A DNA stretch of 64,000 bases from Lotus japonicus (taxonomy: Eukaryota > Streptophyta > Magnoliopsida > Fabales > Fabaceae): NCBI RefSeq assembly GCF_012489685.1, contig NC_080041.1:24541780-24605779 (forward strand). The letters are read 5' to 3'. A program made the translations under genes and the position numbers. The notes under the pieces were generated by a model. That model had not been told where the DNA came from and made no database searches. It saw only the letters and a list, made by a program, of their open reading frames with translations. Of the stretch, positions 1 through 10,559 are shown one piece after another (the stretch's first letter is position 1; the number at the start of each line of letters is the position of its first letter).

Positions 1-905
1 ATTTGACCGAAATACTCGTATTTAAAGTTGAATTATATTAAGAAGAGAGAAATATAATTATTAGTTAAGTGTATAGAGAATGGTGATAAGTGAAAATTGA
101 AAATTGTAGGTGAGTGATAAGAGAGATAATACTAAATGAGGGTATAGAAGGAAGAAAGTGAGAAAAAAATGCTATGAGTTTGCAAAACAACATATATTTT
201 ACAACATAATACAAATGTTAAAACAAATTATATTTTGAAACGGAGGAAAAGAAATAAAAAAATATATACATAAAACCATCTTTAACTCATGAGTTAAAAA
301 AAATTATGTGCTTATCTATATTAACAATTAATAACTGTGCATAATCTTTTCTTAAAATGAGCAATTTTTTAATAATACAGTGGTAATTTTAATATTTACT
401 ATAATATTAGTAAAACTTTTTAAAATTTTAAATGAAATTTCAAAATAATTTTTGTAAAATTATTATCAAATCATTTTTATAAAACTTGTATATGATATGT
501 TTTGTAAAATTATTGTATATTTACAATAATGTGTTCTCTATAGTTATGTTTCGTCCTGCTTTGTTTTTTTCGGTTTGATTACTAAACCATAGAGTTGTCT
601 AAAATATAATAAAACATATAGGAATATATTTTAATAAGATATGGCTTCTCAAAAAAGTCACTTTAGATAATAGAGTAAGACTTTTTTTTTAAAGAGAATA
701 AAGTAAGTCATTACTAAAAAAAAAAACTATCATAAAAATGAAATAAAAGTGATGAATCTAAAAGTGGTTGGCACTGTTTTTATGTTTGTGTATCACGATT
801 GATTCAATAACAAAGATGGTTGAAAGTGGCTCATGTTTTTTTTAATGAATTTGAGAATATATTAAATCCAGTCTAAATAAAATATATTTTTTTCTAAAAA
901 TAAAT

Positions 906-910
<5 letters not shown>

Positions 911-937
<27 letters not shown>
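911..937. repeat. TA microsatellite
   Basis: An uninterrupted TA run flanks the MITE on its left side. The matching run in the inverted copy, at about 47909-47942, is longer, as expected for a slippage-prone repeat. A second TA-rich run, 1096-1120, lies on the other side. Confidence 0.9.
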
Positions 938-938
<1 letters not shown>

Positions 939-941
<3 letters not shown>

Positions 942-1095
942 TTAATTTCTATGCACCATCATTCAATCACAACCTTCTATTTTCTATTTTAGATATTATT
1001 AAATTCAAAATTAATTGTGAGCTAACAAAATGGAGGAATGTAATAGAATGATGGTGTAAAACTTATTTACACCGCCGGTGCATAGAAATTAATCT
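939..1095. mobile_element. MITE with inverted ends, inserted in TA repeat
   Basis: The ends AGATTAATTTCTATG (939-953) and its exact complement (1081-1095) bound 157 bp without coding capacity. It sits inside a TA repeat, so the target duplication cannot be told apart from the microsatellite; a TA target would fit a Tc1/mariner-type MITE, but the superfamily is not certain. The inverted-copy counterpart at 47737-47908 is 15 bp longer, mainly because the left copy lost about 13 bp of one arm next to the GCACC motif. Confidence 0.7.
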
Positions 1096-1201
1096 ATATA
1101 TATATGTGTGTATATATATATATTTTGAGTGTGTTTACATGAAGAAATCAAAGTGGTTTGTATGAGTTTAATATAAAGCAAATTTTGTGTTTAACGAGCA
1201 G

Positions 1202-1389
1202 ACCTGAGTGAAATCACAAATGGGTATTTGGAGACTACCATCGATTGGGTACCAGGCATGAAAGAAATGCGACTGAGGGATTTTCCCAGCTTCATCAGAA
1301 CCACAAATCCAAATGATCTCATGCTCAATTTCTTAACAATGGAGGGCCAGAGAGCTCAAAAAGCCTCAGCAATCATTCTGAACACGTTT
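1202..1389 (+). pseudogene. UDP-glycosyltransferase UGT85-type, exon 2 start, truncated
   Basis: Reading from the intron acceptor, the frame gives DLSEITNGYLETTIDW, then VPGMKEMRLRDFPSFIRTT and a QKASAIILNTF end. These are characteristic segments of the N-terminal, acceptor-binding half of UGT85-type plant family 1 glycosyltransferases, which glucosylate small molecules from UDP-glucose in the cytosol. The frame stops at 1389, where the gypsy LTR begins (TGTAACACC). The same exon with the identical junction is found inverted at 47430-47617. The last five bases, CGTTT (1385-1389), equal the target duplication found around the right copy. No downstream half is present on this side. Confidence 0.88.
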
Positions 1390-2263
1390 TGTAACACCCC
1401 GATTTCTAGGTGTCACTTTAGTAACTAAAAATAAACTTTACGCGAAAAATAGGTATTTTTTTTTCGTTTGATTCCTTTGAAATAAAGCGATAGAAAATAA
1501 AGACACAACCCAACAACTAAACTAACCGTTATACAAATATATACACGTGTACAGCCTCAGCTGCACTCCCATGTCACGCGCACTTCCCGGTGACTCCAAA
1601 GTAGTGTGCCCGTAGGCAAATATATACAGACCCAGAAGTTTGAGTGAGAAAGTTGTAATTACAATCCACTAGTAGAAAGTCGGCCTCAAAATGGCCTAAA
1701 CAAAACCCCTACAGTCTGACTAACTCACTGTGATCCCTCAATCAGAGAACCACACGAAAAGCCATGCGTCAGAAACCTACCCTGTCCCAAAAGCAAAACG
1801 AATCAGAGCTCTACACAAAGTATGACGCCTGCCTAAACCTACCCTCCCATTACTGCTCACATAACCGAGTCCACAGCGAACTGAAGACGGCAAGTTGAAG
1901 CTCAGCTCTATGCGTCGTAGAACTCCCTCCGTCAGACGTCCACGCTTGTCAGTACGGTCCTCCAACTCAAACCTGATCCCCCCGAGGGACAGACCATCGA
2001 AAAACAGTCGGCCATCGACATCTGGCAGCAGGCCGACCGCCCAAACACAAACATGAAACCAAAGTCAAGGCGCTAGGGTCAACTCACGGAATAAAGTAGA
2101 TATACACTCAACATGTGATATGGGGTATAGATATATATGTTGTTATATAAACATATAGATAATCCTAGCATGTTATGGCTCTAACAATGCTTCAATAAAT
2201 CAAACAGCACACAATCCCAGTCAGAATGAATGTATGCGTGAAATGCAATCAATATGATCCGGA

Positions 2264-2492
2264 TTGTGACGCGTTCCCGTTCGCCACAAGTGAAGCATTC
2301 CCGTTCTTCACTATGGATGAACCATTCCCGTTATTCATCCTTGGTGAACCATTCTCGTTATTCACCCTTGGTGAACCATTCCCGTTATTCACCGTATGAT
2401 GAACCATTCCCGTTATTCATCATTAATACATTGGTGAACCATTCCCGTTATTCACCAAAAGATGCACAGGTGAACCATTCCCGTTATTCACC
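2264..2492 (-). repeat. Tandem hairpin array, loop AACGGGAAYG (8 units)
   Basis: On the LTR sense (minus) strand, eight units share the central AACGGGAA(T/C)G, each flanked by complementary arms such as GGTGAA/TTCACC, GATGAA/TTCATC and AGTGAAG/CTTCACT. The arms change in a paired way from unit to unit. It is the same array as 37668-37896 in the inverted copy, where individual units are described. Confidence 0.85.
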
Positions 2493-2578
2493 CCATTGAT
2501 GCAATATGGTTAGCCAAACATCGAATCGTCCTCACCACACAAGCATTAAGCTCAAACCCAATCTCAAAACAAATCCAA

Positions 2579-2782
2579 GAGTTAGTGTCGGTCAATACAA
2601 CACAACTCGGAGTTAGTGTCGGTCAATACAACACAAGTCCCATCACAATAGAACCCAAGGGTTTAGTGTCGGTCAATACAACACAACCCCAACAACAAGA
2701 GCACTGAGTGTCGGTCAATACAACACAGCTCCAACAACAAGAGTACACAAGGGTTTAGTGTCGGTCAATACAACACAACCCC
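2579..2782 (-). repeat. Tandem repeat with TGTATTGACCG loop (5 units)
   Basis: Five copies of the core GTGTTGTATTGACCGACACT (sense strand) occur with variable spacers. The GTGT/ACAC arms are extended outwards by unit-specific complementary bases, for example GAGTT/AACTC and GGGTT/AACCC. It matches 37378-37581 in the inverted copy. Confidence 0.8.
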
Positions 2783-2816
2783 AACAACAAGAGTACTTAA
2801 AGTACTCGGTGACTTT

Positions 2817-4029
2817 TGTAAGATCAAGTTTTGATCTAGTAGTACAACTCTATGTTTTGATGATTACAAGTTAACCTTTTGATATGAACAATTGTGTTAC
2901 TCTAACGTGTTTTTCTGAGTGTGCTATTTGCAGGTTCTGACCTCAACTCAATCTCACACAAATCAGAAGCACTGTGTATAAAGAGTGACCCAAGCAACGC
3001 TTTCGCATTCACCATGTTCAGTATGAACAGTGGAAAAGCTTCAGAAGTTCTGAAGCTATACAAACTCTGATGTGGACTCAGTCGCTAGAAGCTCTGAAGA
3101 TCCAGAAGTTCTGATAACCAAGAAACACTGAAGGTTCAGATGTTCTGATGGTGTAGAAGACTCTGAAGATCCAGAAGCTGAATAGTGGAAACTCTGAAGT
3201 CCAGAAGCAAGAAACTCTGAAGGCCATGTTCTTCCCTCTGAGTTCAGAATCAGAAGATACAATGGTCAGAGGATCTGTGCTTTCCCTCTGACTCTGATCA
3301 ACCGGCTTCACAAGTTCCAACACGAAGCATTCCTCTGATCAGAAGTCTCCTAGGTTTAAAGGTCGCGTCGCTATCCAAGTACAAAAACAACTGTACCTTC
3401 CTGACGACCTACCTAACGTTCTCAGCCACAGCAGAAGCTGGATTTTCCAGAACTGCCCTCCAACGGTAGCATTTCCCATGCATCGCTCAACCCTAATCCT
3501 TGGAGTATATAAAGAGGCTGAAGACTGAAAGAAACGGCTAGAAGCAAGAAGCATTTGCATACGCAAGACATATTCGAAAATCTTCTAAGTTTTCTTTCAT
3601 CTGAAATTCATTGAGTTTACTATTAGCTTTTTAGAAGCAAATCTCTTGTAAACGATTCTTTGATAAACAGTTTGTTTAGTTCCTTTAGGAGATCAAGGTT
3701 GATCGGATCCTAGAGAAGACTAAGAGAGTGAATCTTAGTGTGAGCTAAGTCAGTGTAATTGTTAGTCACTTGTAGGTTTCAAGTGCAGTTGTAACTCTTA
3801 CCTGATTAGTGGATTGCCTTCATTCTAAGAAGGAAGAAATCACCTTAACGGGTGGACTGGAGTAGCTTGAGTGATTTATCAAGTGAACCAGGATAAAATC
3901 CTTGTGTGCTTTTCTATCTCTTTTCTTTTGCACTTAAGTTCTCGAAAGATTTGTCAAAATCTTTAAGGTGGAAATTTTATACTGAAAACGTTATTCAAAC
4001 CCCCCTTTCTTCCGTTTTTCATACCTTCA
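2817..4029 (+). mobile_element. Solo LTR H of Sirevirus-type copia
   Basis: This 1213-bp LTR starts TGTAAGATC, ends CATACCTTCA and is flanked on both sides by the 5-bp duplication ACTTT (2812-2816 and 4030-4034). It therefore inserted as an element and later lost its inside by LTR recombination. A TATATAAAG box lies at 3506-3514. It is the same family as the LTRs at 10560, 21391, 30334, 31782 and 53141. The inverted copy B shows the empty site at about 37344, so H arrived after the duplication or on one haplotype only. Confidence 0.92.
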
Positions 4030-6152
4030 ACTTTCAATCATCACCGTAGCTCACCTCAGTGGCTTTCCCCAAAACCAAAACCCACAACAGAAGTCGACTT
4101 TTCCCCGTCTTTCGTAAATATTTTCCCCTTCAGTTCTCCTATGCTTAAACGTTAATAAAAATTGTTTCAATTCGAATCAGTCAAGTTATGAGTTTATTTC
4201 TCAAAGTCTAAGTCTCCCAAAGTCTCTAGTTTTCGAAAGTCTAATCATTCTAAGTTTTTCCAAAACCCTCCAAAAGAAGTTTCCCGGGGAAAGTCTAAGT
4301 AAACCAACAATACCAACAAATGGCTAAGTCTCAAACCCCACGTTTGAACTTTCCTAGGGTTGTTCATCCAACCCGAAATATCAAAGATCACCAGATCAAT
4401 GAATCTCCACTCCGAAGTCGCGTCAAAACGCACAATCCAACAATACCACAATATCACAAGTTATGGAAAACATCATAACATCAACTCATCATCATAATCA
4501 ACATCAGATAAAGCATAAGTCGAATTTATCGACGCCTATCGTGCAATCATAGCTAATATGTAAGTTGCCCTAACCTCGAGCTGTTCCAGCCTCGCAATCA
4601 AAGGTTCCTTCAATCAAATGCTCTGAAGATCCCAAAGTTTCGTCAACTGAACCTCGGAGAAAAACAAAGCAGAATCCAAACAAAATCGATTAGTTCAATC
4701 ACAATACAACTCATAAACGATAGACAAAGCATTAAAGCTTCAGAATACATCAATCAGATGCGAAAAGACAAGTTTTCGAAAACGAAAAACTTCCCCCCCT
4801 TGGAATAGCTCTCGGCCAAAAAGGAAAAAGGGCTCCGGCTCTTTTTCTTCGATCAAATCTGTTTACAAGGTAGTTTTAGGGTAAAACTAAGGCAAAGAAA
4901 CTGTCGGAACAATTTTCGGACGATCGGATCAAAATACGGCTGTTCAGGGGCGTTTTGGTCCAAAATAAAAGCTCAAAACCTCAAAGTTATCAGTTCGGAA
5001 AACAAATTTGACAGCAATGATCCTAACGACATCCGTGACAACTAATCCTAAAGGCACGAAGTCAGATTACGACTTTTCGACAATAAAGTTTCGAAATGTG
5101 CGACAAAAGAGTTTTGAATCAGTTTTTCAGATCCTGGACAACTCGATCACAATCGGCGAATACTGACGGAGGTTTTAGGCTCTTGGGCACGTAGAGAACA
5201 AACCCCAAGCGAAAAATCAAGAAAAACAGACAGTTTTACGAAAAGCTCAAAACTTTGAGCACAGAAACGACTAAAGAAACGCAGTAGAAACAGTAATCAG
5301 AGGTAAGAATCAAGCTAGTTACCTCGATACATTGAAGTAGGAATGAACTGCGCGAAGATCGGTCGAGTTTCGGCGAAAATCTCCTCTCCCTCTCCTCTCC
5401 TCAATCCGCGGCCTCCTTGGGAAGAAAATGGGAGATATTTTGCTTTTTCGACTATTTATAGGCAGGTGAAATCGCGGGAAAATGAAAATTTCGCGATTCC
5501 GATTTTTGCAGCACGTTCACCGATGAATTCTAAGAGAGATTCTGGCGTCATAATTCCAGAACTCAAAACAAATCTCTGACATTTGGGAAAAACGATATCT
5601 AAAATCCCAAAAGCGGTGTAAGTTAATCTGTCCCGAAAAACAACTTTTTGCTGTGATGGTCAGACGACAAAACTTCCTTCTGAAGAAAGATTAGAAATTT
5701 CGAAACAAATCTGGCAACGCGGACGGAAACTTCGTTAGAAGTCCCGAATAGAAAAAGTCTTCATCCATCGCTCGAATCTAGGGTTTCGAAGCAAAGAAAT
5801 TAGCGTCGTCGGACTTCCGAAAAGTGAATACTATCGTGCGTACAGTCCAGAGTTCCGAAATGAAACGCTGGTCGAAGGAAAAATAAAGAGAACCTTTAAA
5901 TTTTCCAAGGATTTGAAATCTCACTTAAAACGTTGCTCTAAAAGCGAAATTAGGTTATTCTGGACACGCTCGCCATAAGGCAGGTGTGCAGACGACTCGC
6001 ACTAGTTCCTACAGCGACTACGCAACATTCCTCAAGCAATCCCTGAACTTTCTTCTTCATTGATCTTTCTCAAACATCAAACTCCTGTCACGCTTACACT
6101 GATTCTACGCGTGAGTCGGAAATTAACTTGCTCTGTAAATCCAGGTCTTACA
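4030..6152 (-). other. U3 and promoter part of gypsy LTR A
   Basis: This is the continuation of the A LTR to the right of H. It holds the TATA box at 5452-5460 and a purine/pyrimidine-biased leader around 5380-5430. Short open frames here (for example 5343-5579 on the plus strand) have no recognisable product and are antisense to the LTR transcript. I see no gene. Confidence 0.75.
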
Positions 6153-7621
6153 ATACTCCCCTCCAAAAAGAAAGTTTCGTCCTCGAAACTCAGAGTTCTG
6201 CAAAAAGTCCGGGGTACAGTTCCTTGATCTTGTCTTCCAATTCCCATGTAGTATTGCCCGTCTCATTGTTCCTCATAACCTTTACTTAAGCAATCTATTT
6301 TCCCCTTAACTGTTTCACTCTTCTATCCCCACTGCTAACTGTCGGCATCTCAAAAGACAAACCATCATTCAACTTCATGTCGTCTGGCTCGATCACTTGC
6401 GTCGGATCTCTGCTTGAAATGATACCGGTTGGCACTCTGTGCAGTCGCACAATCTTAGCCACTTGCTTCTTTACTTTCGGTCGTCCGAAATTCTTCTTAA
6501 ACTCGGTGTCTCTCTATCATTTCAAAGTAAATGCTCAACTTGTCCTCGTGATCTTCATCTACAGTCCAAAACTCCACTTGTCCGTTCGATAACTCCTAGA
6601 CAAGTCATCCCCTTGGAAACCGCTAGTCCATTAAAACACCTCCAACTTCGTAACTATCATCACTCGCACCATGAAATCAAACTTCTACTTAGTCACTATA
6701 TGAATTAAAACTCGACTTGAGTCTTAATACCTTGTGCATCACAAGACTCATTCCCTTTAACATTAACTTATCAACAACTTATAAGCTAATCTTCATCTTA
6801 ATATCTAACAATCCATTATTATCGTCTTCGTCCTCAAAACTTTCCTCACTCCAAACAATTTACACTTACTGAAATCCCTAACACTTCGCATAAACCGAGA
6901 CTTATCCTCTAGAAGATCAAATCATAACTATACCTCAAGGGTCTTAACTAGTCATTTTATCATCCGATCCTTCAACATTCTGAGATTTAACTGTTATCGT
7001 AACCGCTAACACCACTAAATCTCTTAAGTGTACATGAATCTCAGCTTACTAGGTCAACCTTAGCCCTAGGATTCTCATTCAACTTTAGTAAAATTCACTT
7101 GCTAACTCCAGCATGCATCACCGAAATCCATAGCAAAGTTCCATTCACTCTTAAACTCTACGAAACTCGTCCAAATATAACAACCTCAGGTATTCATCTT
7201 AATACTATCACTTTTCTTTCTATAACTTGATCATCCTCCAATCACTCCAATAACTAGTCTCCCGATCAGAACCTGACAAGGCTTCATGTCTCATGCGTTC
7301 GGGATCAAATCGATTGGCTTAAAATCTAAACCTTCACTAAGTTCGGACCACCAATATCCTTTAACTCTCCAACACTTCTTAAATGAATATTCATTTCTTA
7401 AAGCTACAACTCCTCCCCAAAGAAAATCAATTACTTAACACGAACTTTCCTCTCAAACCCGACTAATCCTCGATCAATTCAAATTCATCTTACACATCCT
7501 TCTATCAAAGTCCATGACCAGCTGTGATTCCGAATATCACCCCCCTCAATATTAGGTTGATCAGGCCTAATACATCGAAGGTGGAAATTTAGAAAAACCC
7601 ACTGGAACAGACAATGAGTTC
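6153..7621 (-). pseudogene. Degenerate 3' pol/noncoding region of gypsy element A
   Basis: Next to the LTR is a purine-rich GGAGGGGAGTAT on the minus strand (polypurine tract). Just upstream, 6190-6285 translates on the minus strand to a chromodomain-like end (TTWELEDKIKELYPGLF, then a stop), the usual C-terminus of chromovirus integrases. The rest has no long frame. Parts of it (around 7441-7640) match the inside of element C at 57718-57860, so both elements descend from the same kind of deleted parent. The integrase catalytic core is not found. Confidence 0.65.
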
Positions 7622-8505
7622 CTATCCTCCAGTAGTCACAAATATCCTAATATTACATCCCAAGCCTCGATACGAAGCATCACAATAAACTTCATAAGGT
7701 TCCTCCGGTTGTGGCAAAATAAGCACAGGTGACGTCGTCAACCGTTCCTTCAGTGTCTGAAAACTTGATTCACACGCCTCAGTCCATGCAAAAGGTTGAT
7801 CCTTCCTCGTCAATTGAGTCAAAGGTCCCTCAATGAAGCGTCTATAATATCCAGCTAAACCCACAAAACTTCTGATTTCTGTCACTGTCTTCGGTTTCTT
7901 CCAAGCCAAAACAGTCTCTACTTTCGCTGGGTCCACAGCTATGCCTTCCTTTGAGATAACATGGCCTAAGAAATTGACTTCCTCCAGCCAGAATCCACAC
8001 TTGGAAGGGTTCGCATACAGCTTTCTCTCCCTCAACACTTGCAAAACTTGGCGCAATGTTCTTCATGTTCCTTCGCGTCCTTCGAATAGATCAGTATGTC
8101 ATCAATAAACACCACCACAAACCGCTCTAAGAACTCATGAAAGATGCGGTTCATGTAATCCATGAAAACAGCAGGTACATTCGTCACTCCAAACGGCATC
8201 ACTAGGTACTCGCAGTGTCCGTAGCGTGTTCTGAAAACAGTCTTCGGTATATCCTCAGTCTTCACCCTGACCTGATGATAGCCTGACCTCAAGTCTATCT
8301 TGGAAAATACAGCAGCCCCTCGTAATTGATCCATCAATTCATCTATCCTTGGCAACGGGTATTCGTTCTTGATCGTCACCTTGTTCAATTGTCGATAATC
8401 CACACATAATTTCGACCTTCCGTCTTTCTTCTTAACTAAAAGCACTGGCGCTCCCCACGGTGAAACACTTGGTCGAATGAATCCTTTTGCCGAAAGATCC
8501 TTTAA
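7622..8505 (-). pseudogene. Ty3/gypsy reverse transcriptase / start of RNase H
   Basis: Reading leftwards from about 8505, the frame gives the RT entry [15 protein letters not shown], the VDYRQLNK segment, [12 protein letters not shown] and the catalytic [11 protein letters not shown]. After a frameshift near 8040-8066 it continues with the RT thumb/connection ([26 protein letters not shown]) and the first RNase H aspartate block ([12 protein letters not shown]). Then the homology stops abruptly: the rest of RNase H and the integrase core are deleted. RT copies genomic RNA into DNA in the particle. One frameshift plus the 3' deletion make it non-functional. Confidence 0.9.
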
Positions 8506-8774
8506 CGACTCCGCTTCAAAACTAAACGCCCTAAAATCCTACGTATCGTACTCATAAGGAATTTCCCTGAGATCCTAGCTTCCTTATCGACGCATCGGTA
8601 AAACAACTCCCTGGCTCAGCGTGCTATTCTAGACCTCGTGTAACTTCTATAGTTAAACCACGAGCAACTTCGAATAAGGTCCTACTAGGGATAATAATCA
8701 TAAGATCATAGCCTACGTAGTAAATACAAGTTAGGCGCGTCACACCCGTTCCGAAGATGAAGGAGTAAGTTATT
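8506..8774 (-). other. Degenerate gag-pol junction of element A
   Basis: This stretch lies between the zinc-knuckle frame and RT, where a protease would be expected. I see no DTG/DSG protease motif and no long frame. It shares short stretches with the interior of element C (about 57480-57600), which suggests an old deletion common to both. Confidence 0.5.
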
Positions 8775-9620
8775 CTAGAATAAGAGAACAGTTAAAATAT
8801 TACCATCGCTCCCACGTTCTTCCTCGTTCAACTCCTCAGCTCTTGCCCCCTCCTTGGTATGAATCCTTTCCTCTGTAGCAAGTTGTTTCCCTTTCCCAAC
8901 ATTCCCTGATGATTCGCCCTTGGGTGCCTTACAATCTCTGGAGATATGTCCCGGTTGGTTGCAATTGAAGCATAGACTTCCCTTGATCTTGCACCTACTG
9001 GCATAGTGCCCGCTTTCCCCACAGTTGAAGCATAAAGGTCCCCCGTCTGGACACTTGTTATTGTAGTGCCTCACTTTCAAGCACTTGAAACACGTCACTG
9101 TTTTCCCCGAAGTCTTGTTTCCTGTCCCTCCAGTAGCATCATTCCCTTTCATCTTACCGTCAGACGTTCCTTCCTGGGGTGTCTTGCAGTTCACAGCTAG
9201 ATGCCCCTCTCGGTTACACTTGTAGCATCTTCGTCCAATCCCTAAGCACTTGTTAGCAAAATGCCCAAACTTTCCACAACGAAAACATGTCACACCTTTG
9301 TCACCAACTGGCTTCCCTCCAGTATCAGCAGTCGTTGGTTTGTACGCTCTTGAGATAAGATCTCTTCTCTCGGGACGCTGATACGGTCCCCACTGATGGT
9401 AGCTCTCCCTTCCGTTGTAGCCTTGAGAACCTGACCTCATTGGTCCCCCAGCTCCTGTTCGGTTCATTCCTCTTTGTTGATACATTGCCGTCGCCATCAG
9501 TCGTTGGTGATGCTCACGTGCAGCCTCTTCAGCGCGCATGTAAGCGTCTTCCGCGGCCTGATTCATCATTGCCTCGATCAGTGTAGCTATTGCCTCCGCC
9601 ATCCGGTTAAGGTCCACCAT
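8775..9620 (-). pseudogene. Gag remnant with five CCHC zinc knuckles
   Basis: The open frame runs from 9848, inside the LTR, but a sensible start is the Met at 9618-9620 (MVDLNRMAEAIATLIEA). About 281 residues follow. The N-terminal part is a short helix-rich segment; the capsid domain normal for chromovirus Gag is not seen. Then five CCHC knuckles follow: CFRCGKFGHFANKC, CYKCNREGHLAVNC, CFKCLKVRHYNNKC, CFNCGESGHYASRC and CFNCNQPGHISRDC. The usual number in such Gags is one or two. Nucleocapsid knuckles bind RNA during packaging. The frame is intact, which may mean selection or simply youth. The third knuckle has R where G is usual before the His. Confidence 0.75.
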
Positions 9621-9814
9621 CCTATGTCTCATGAAACGTCCAATTAGTACTAACCCTACGGTAGCACTAGACAAACCATTCAATATGGTTAAGTGGTAAC
9701 GCAAACAATTAGAGCGAAAATCGCTCTGCAGACAATCAATTTTCACTCTTTGCAGAGTCACACAACCTAGCACAGAAGACCTATTCCCCAAAGACTCCCA
9801 AAAGACTCGACTAA

Positions 9815-9826
9815 GCTCTGATACCA
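9815..9826 (-). other. Primer-binding site, tRNA-iMet
   Basis: The minus strand reads TGGTATCAGAGC three bases after the LTR end. This is complementary to the 3' end of plant initiator tRNA-Met and is the typical primer site of chromoviruses and many copia elements. It fixes element A in minus orientation. Confidence 0.93.
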
Positions 9827-9829
9827 CAA

Positions 9830-10559
9830 TGTAACACCCCGATTTCAAGGTGTCACTTTAGTAACCAAAAATAAACTTTACGCGAAAAACAGGTATTTTT
9901 TTTCGTTTGATTCCTTTGAAATAAAGCGATAGAAAATAAAGACACAACCCAACAACTAAACTAACCGTTATACAAATATATACACGTGTACAGCCTCAGC
10001 TGCACTCCCATGTCACGCGCACTTCCCGGTGACTCCAAAGTAGTGTGCCCGTAGGCAAATATATACAGACCCAGAAGTTTGAGTGAGAAAGTTGTAATTA
10101 CAATCCACTAATAGAAAGTCGGCCTCAAAATGGCCTAAACAAAACCCCTACAGTTCGACTAACTCACTGTGATCCCTCAATCAGAGAACCACACGAAAAG
10201 CCATGCGTCGGAAACCTACCCTGTCCCAAAAGCAAAACGAATCAGAGCTCTACACAAAGTATGACGCCTGCCTAAACCTACCCTCCCATTACTGCTCACA
10301 TAACTGAGTCCACAGCGAACTAAAGACGGCAAGTTGAAGCTCAGCTCCATGCGTCGTAGAACTCCCTCCGTCAGACGTCCACGCTTGTCAGTACGGTCCT
10401 CCAACTCAAACCTGATCCCCCCCGAGGGAGAGACCATCGAAAACCAGTCGGCCATCGACATCTGGCAGCAGGCCGACCGCCCAAACACAAACATGAAACC
10501 AAAGCCAAGGCGCTAGGGTCAACTCACGGAATAAAGTAGATATACACTCAACATGTGAT
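9830..10559 (-). repeat. 5' LTR of element A, truncated by copia D
   Basis: These 730 bp match the 3' end of the LTR at 1390-2120 and stop where TGTAAGATC of copia D begins. GTGAT (10555-10559) would be the target duplication of D; its partner is not in the window. The hairpin arrays would lie in the missing part. Confidence 0.9.

Larger units (their letters stand above)
1..1201 (+). other. UGT85 intron sequence (left arm of inverted duplication)
   Basis: This AT-rich, non-coding stretch ends in an acceptor-like CAG at 1199-1201, directly before the UGT85 exon 2 reading frame. UGT85 genes are known to have one intron just before the ITNGYLET-type segment, which fits. It is an inverted copy of about 47618-48841 with only scattered differences, and contains a TA microsatellite and a MITE. 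No reading frame of interest is seen. Exon 1 would lie left of the window. Confidence 0.7.
1390..6152 (-). repeat. 3' LTR of gypsy element A
   Basis: The LTR begins TGTAAGACCTGG (minus strand, from 6152) and ends GGGGTGTTACA at 1390. It is 4763 bp long, of which 1213 bp plus a 5-bp duplication are the nested solo LTR H, leaving 3545 bp. A TATAAATAG box on the minus strand at 5452-5460 is the likely promoter. It is almost identical to solo LTR B (35224-47429 without its nested element). Two tandem hairpin arrays lie near its 3' half. Confidence 0.9.
1390..10559 (-). mobile_element. Ty3/gypsy element A (chromovirus-type), deleted, nested insertions
   Basis: In minus orientation the element reads partial 5' LTR (10559-9830), PBS (9826-9815), gag remnant, RT/RNase H remnant, chromodomain-like tail, polypurine tract (about 6153-6164) and 3' LTR (6152-1390). 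The tRNA-iMet PBS, FIDD-type RT and chromodomain-like C-terminus point to a Tekay/Del-like chromovirus. The internal region is only about 3.7 kb; capsid, protease, most of RNase H and the integrase core are not found. It splits UGT85 exon 2 at the left. Its 5' LTR is cut by Sirevirus copy D (flank GTGAT), and the remainder of that LTR is not in the window. Confidence 0.85.

Noticed and set aside
5343..5579. 78-codon plus-strand frame in LTR A
   Set aside because: It is antisense across the TATA region of the LTR and has no recognisable protein.
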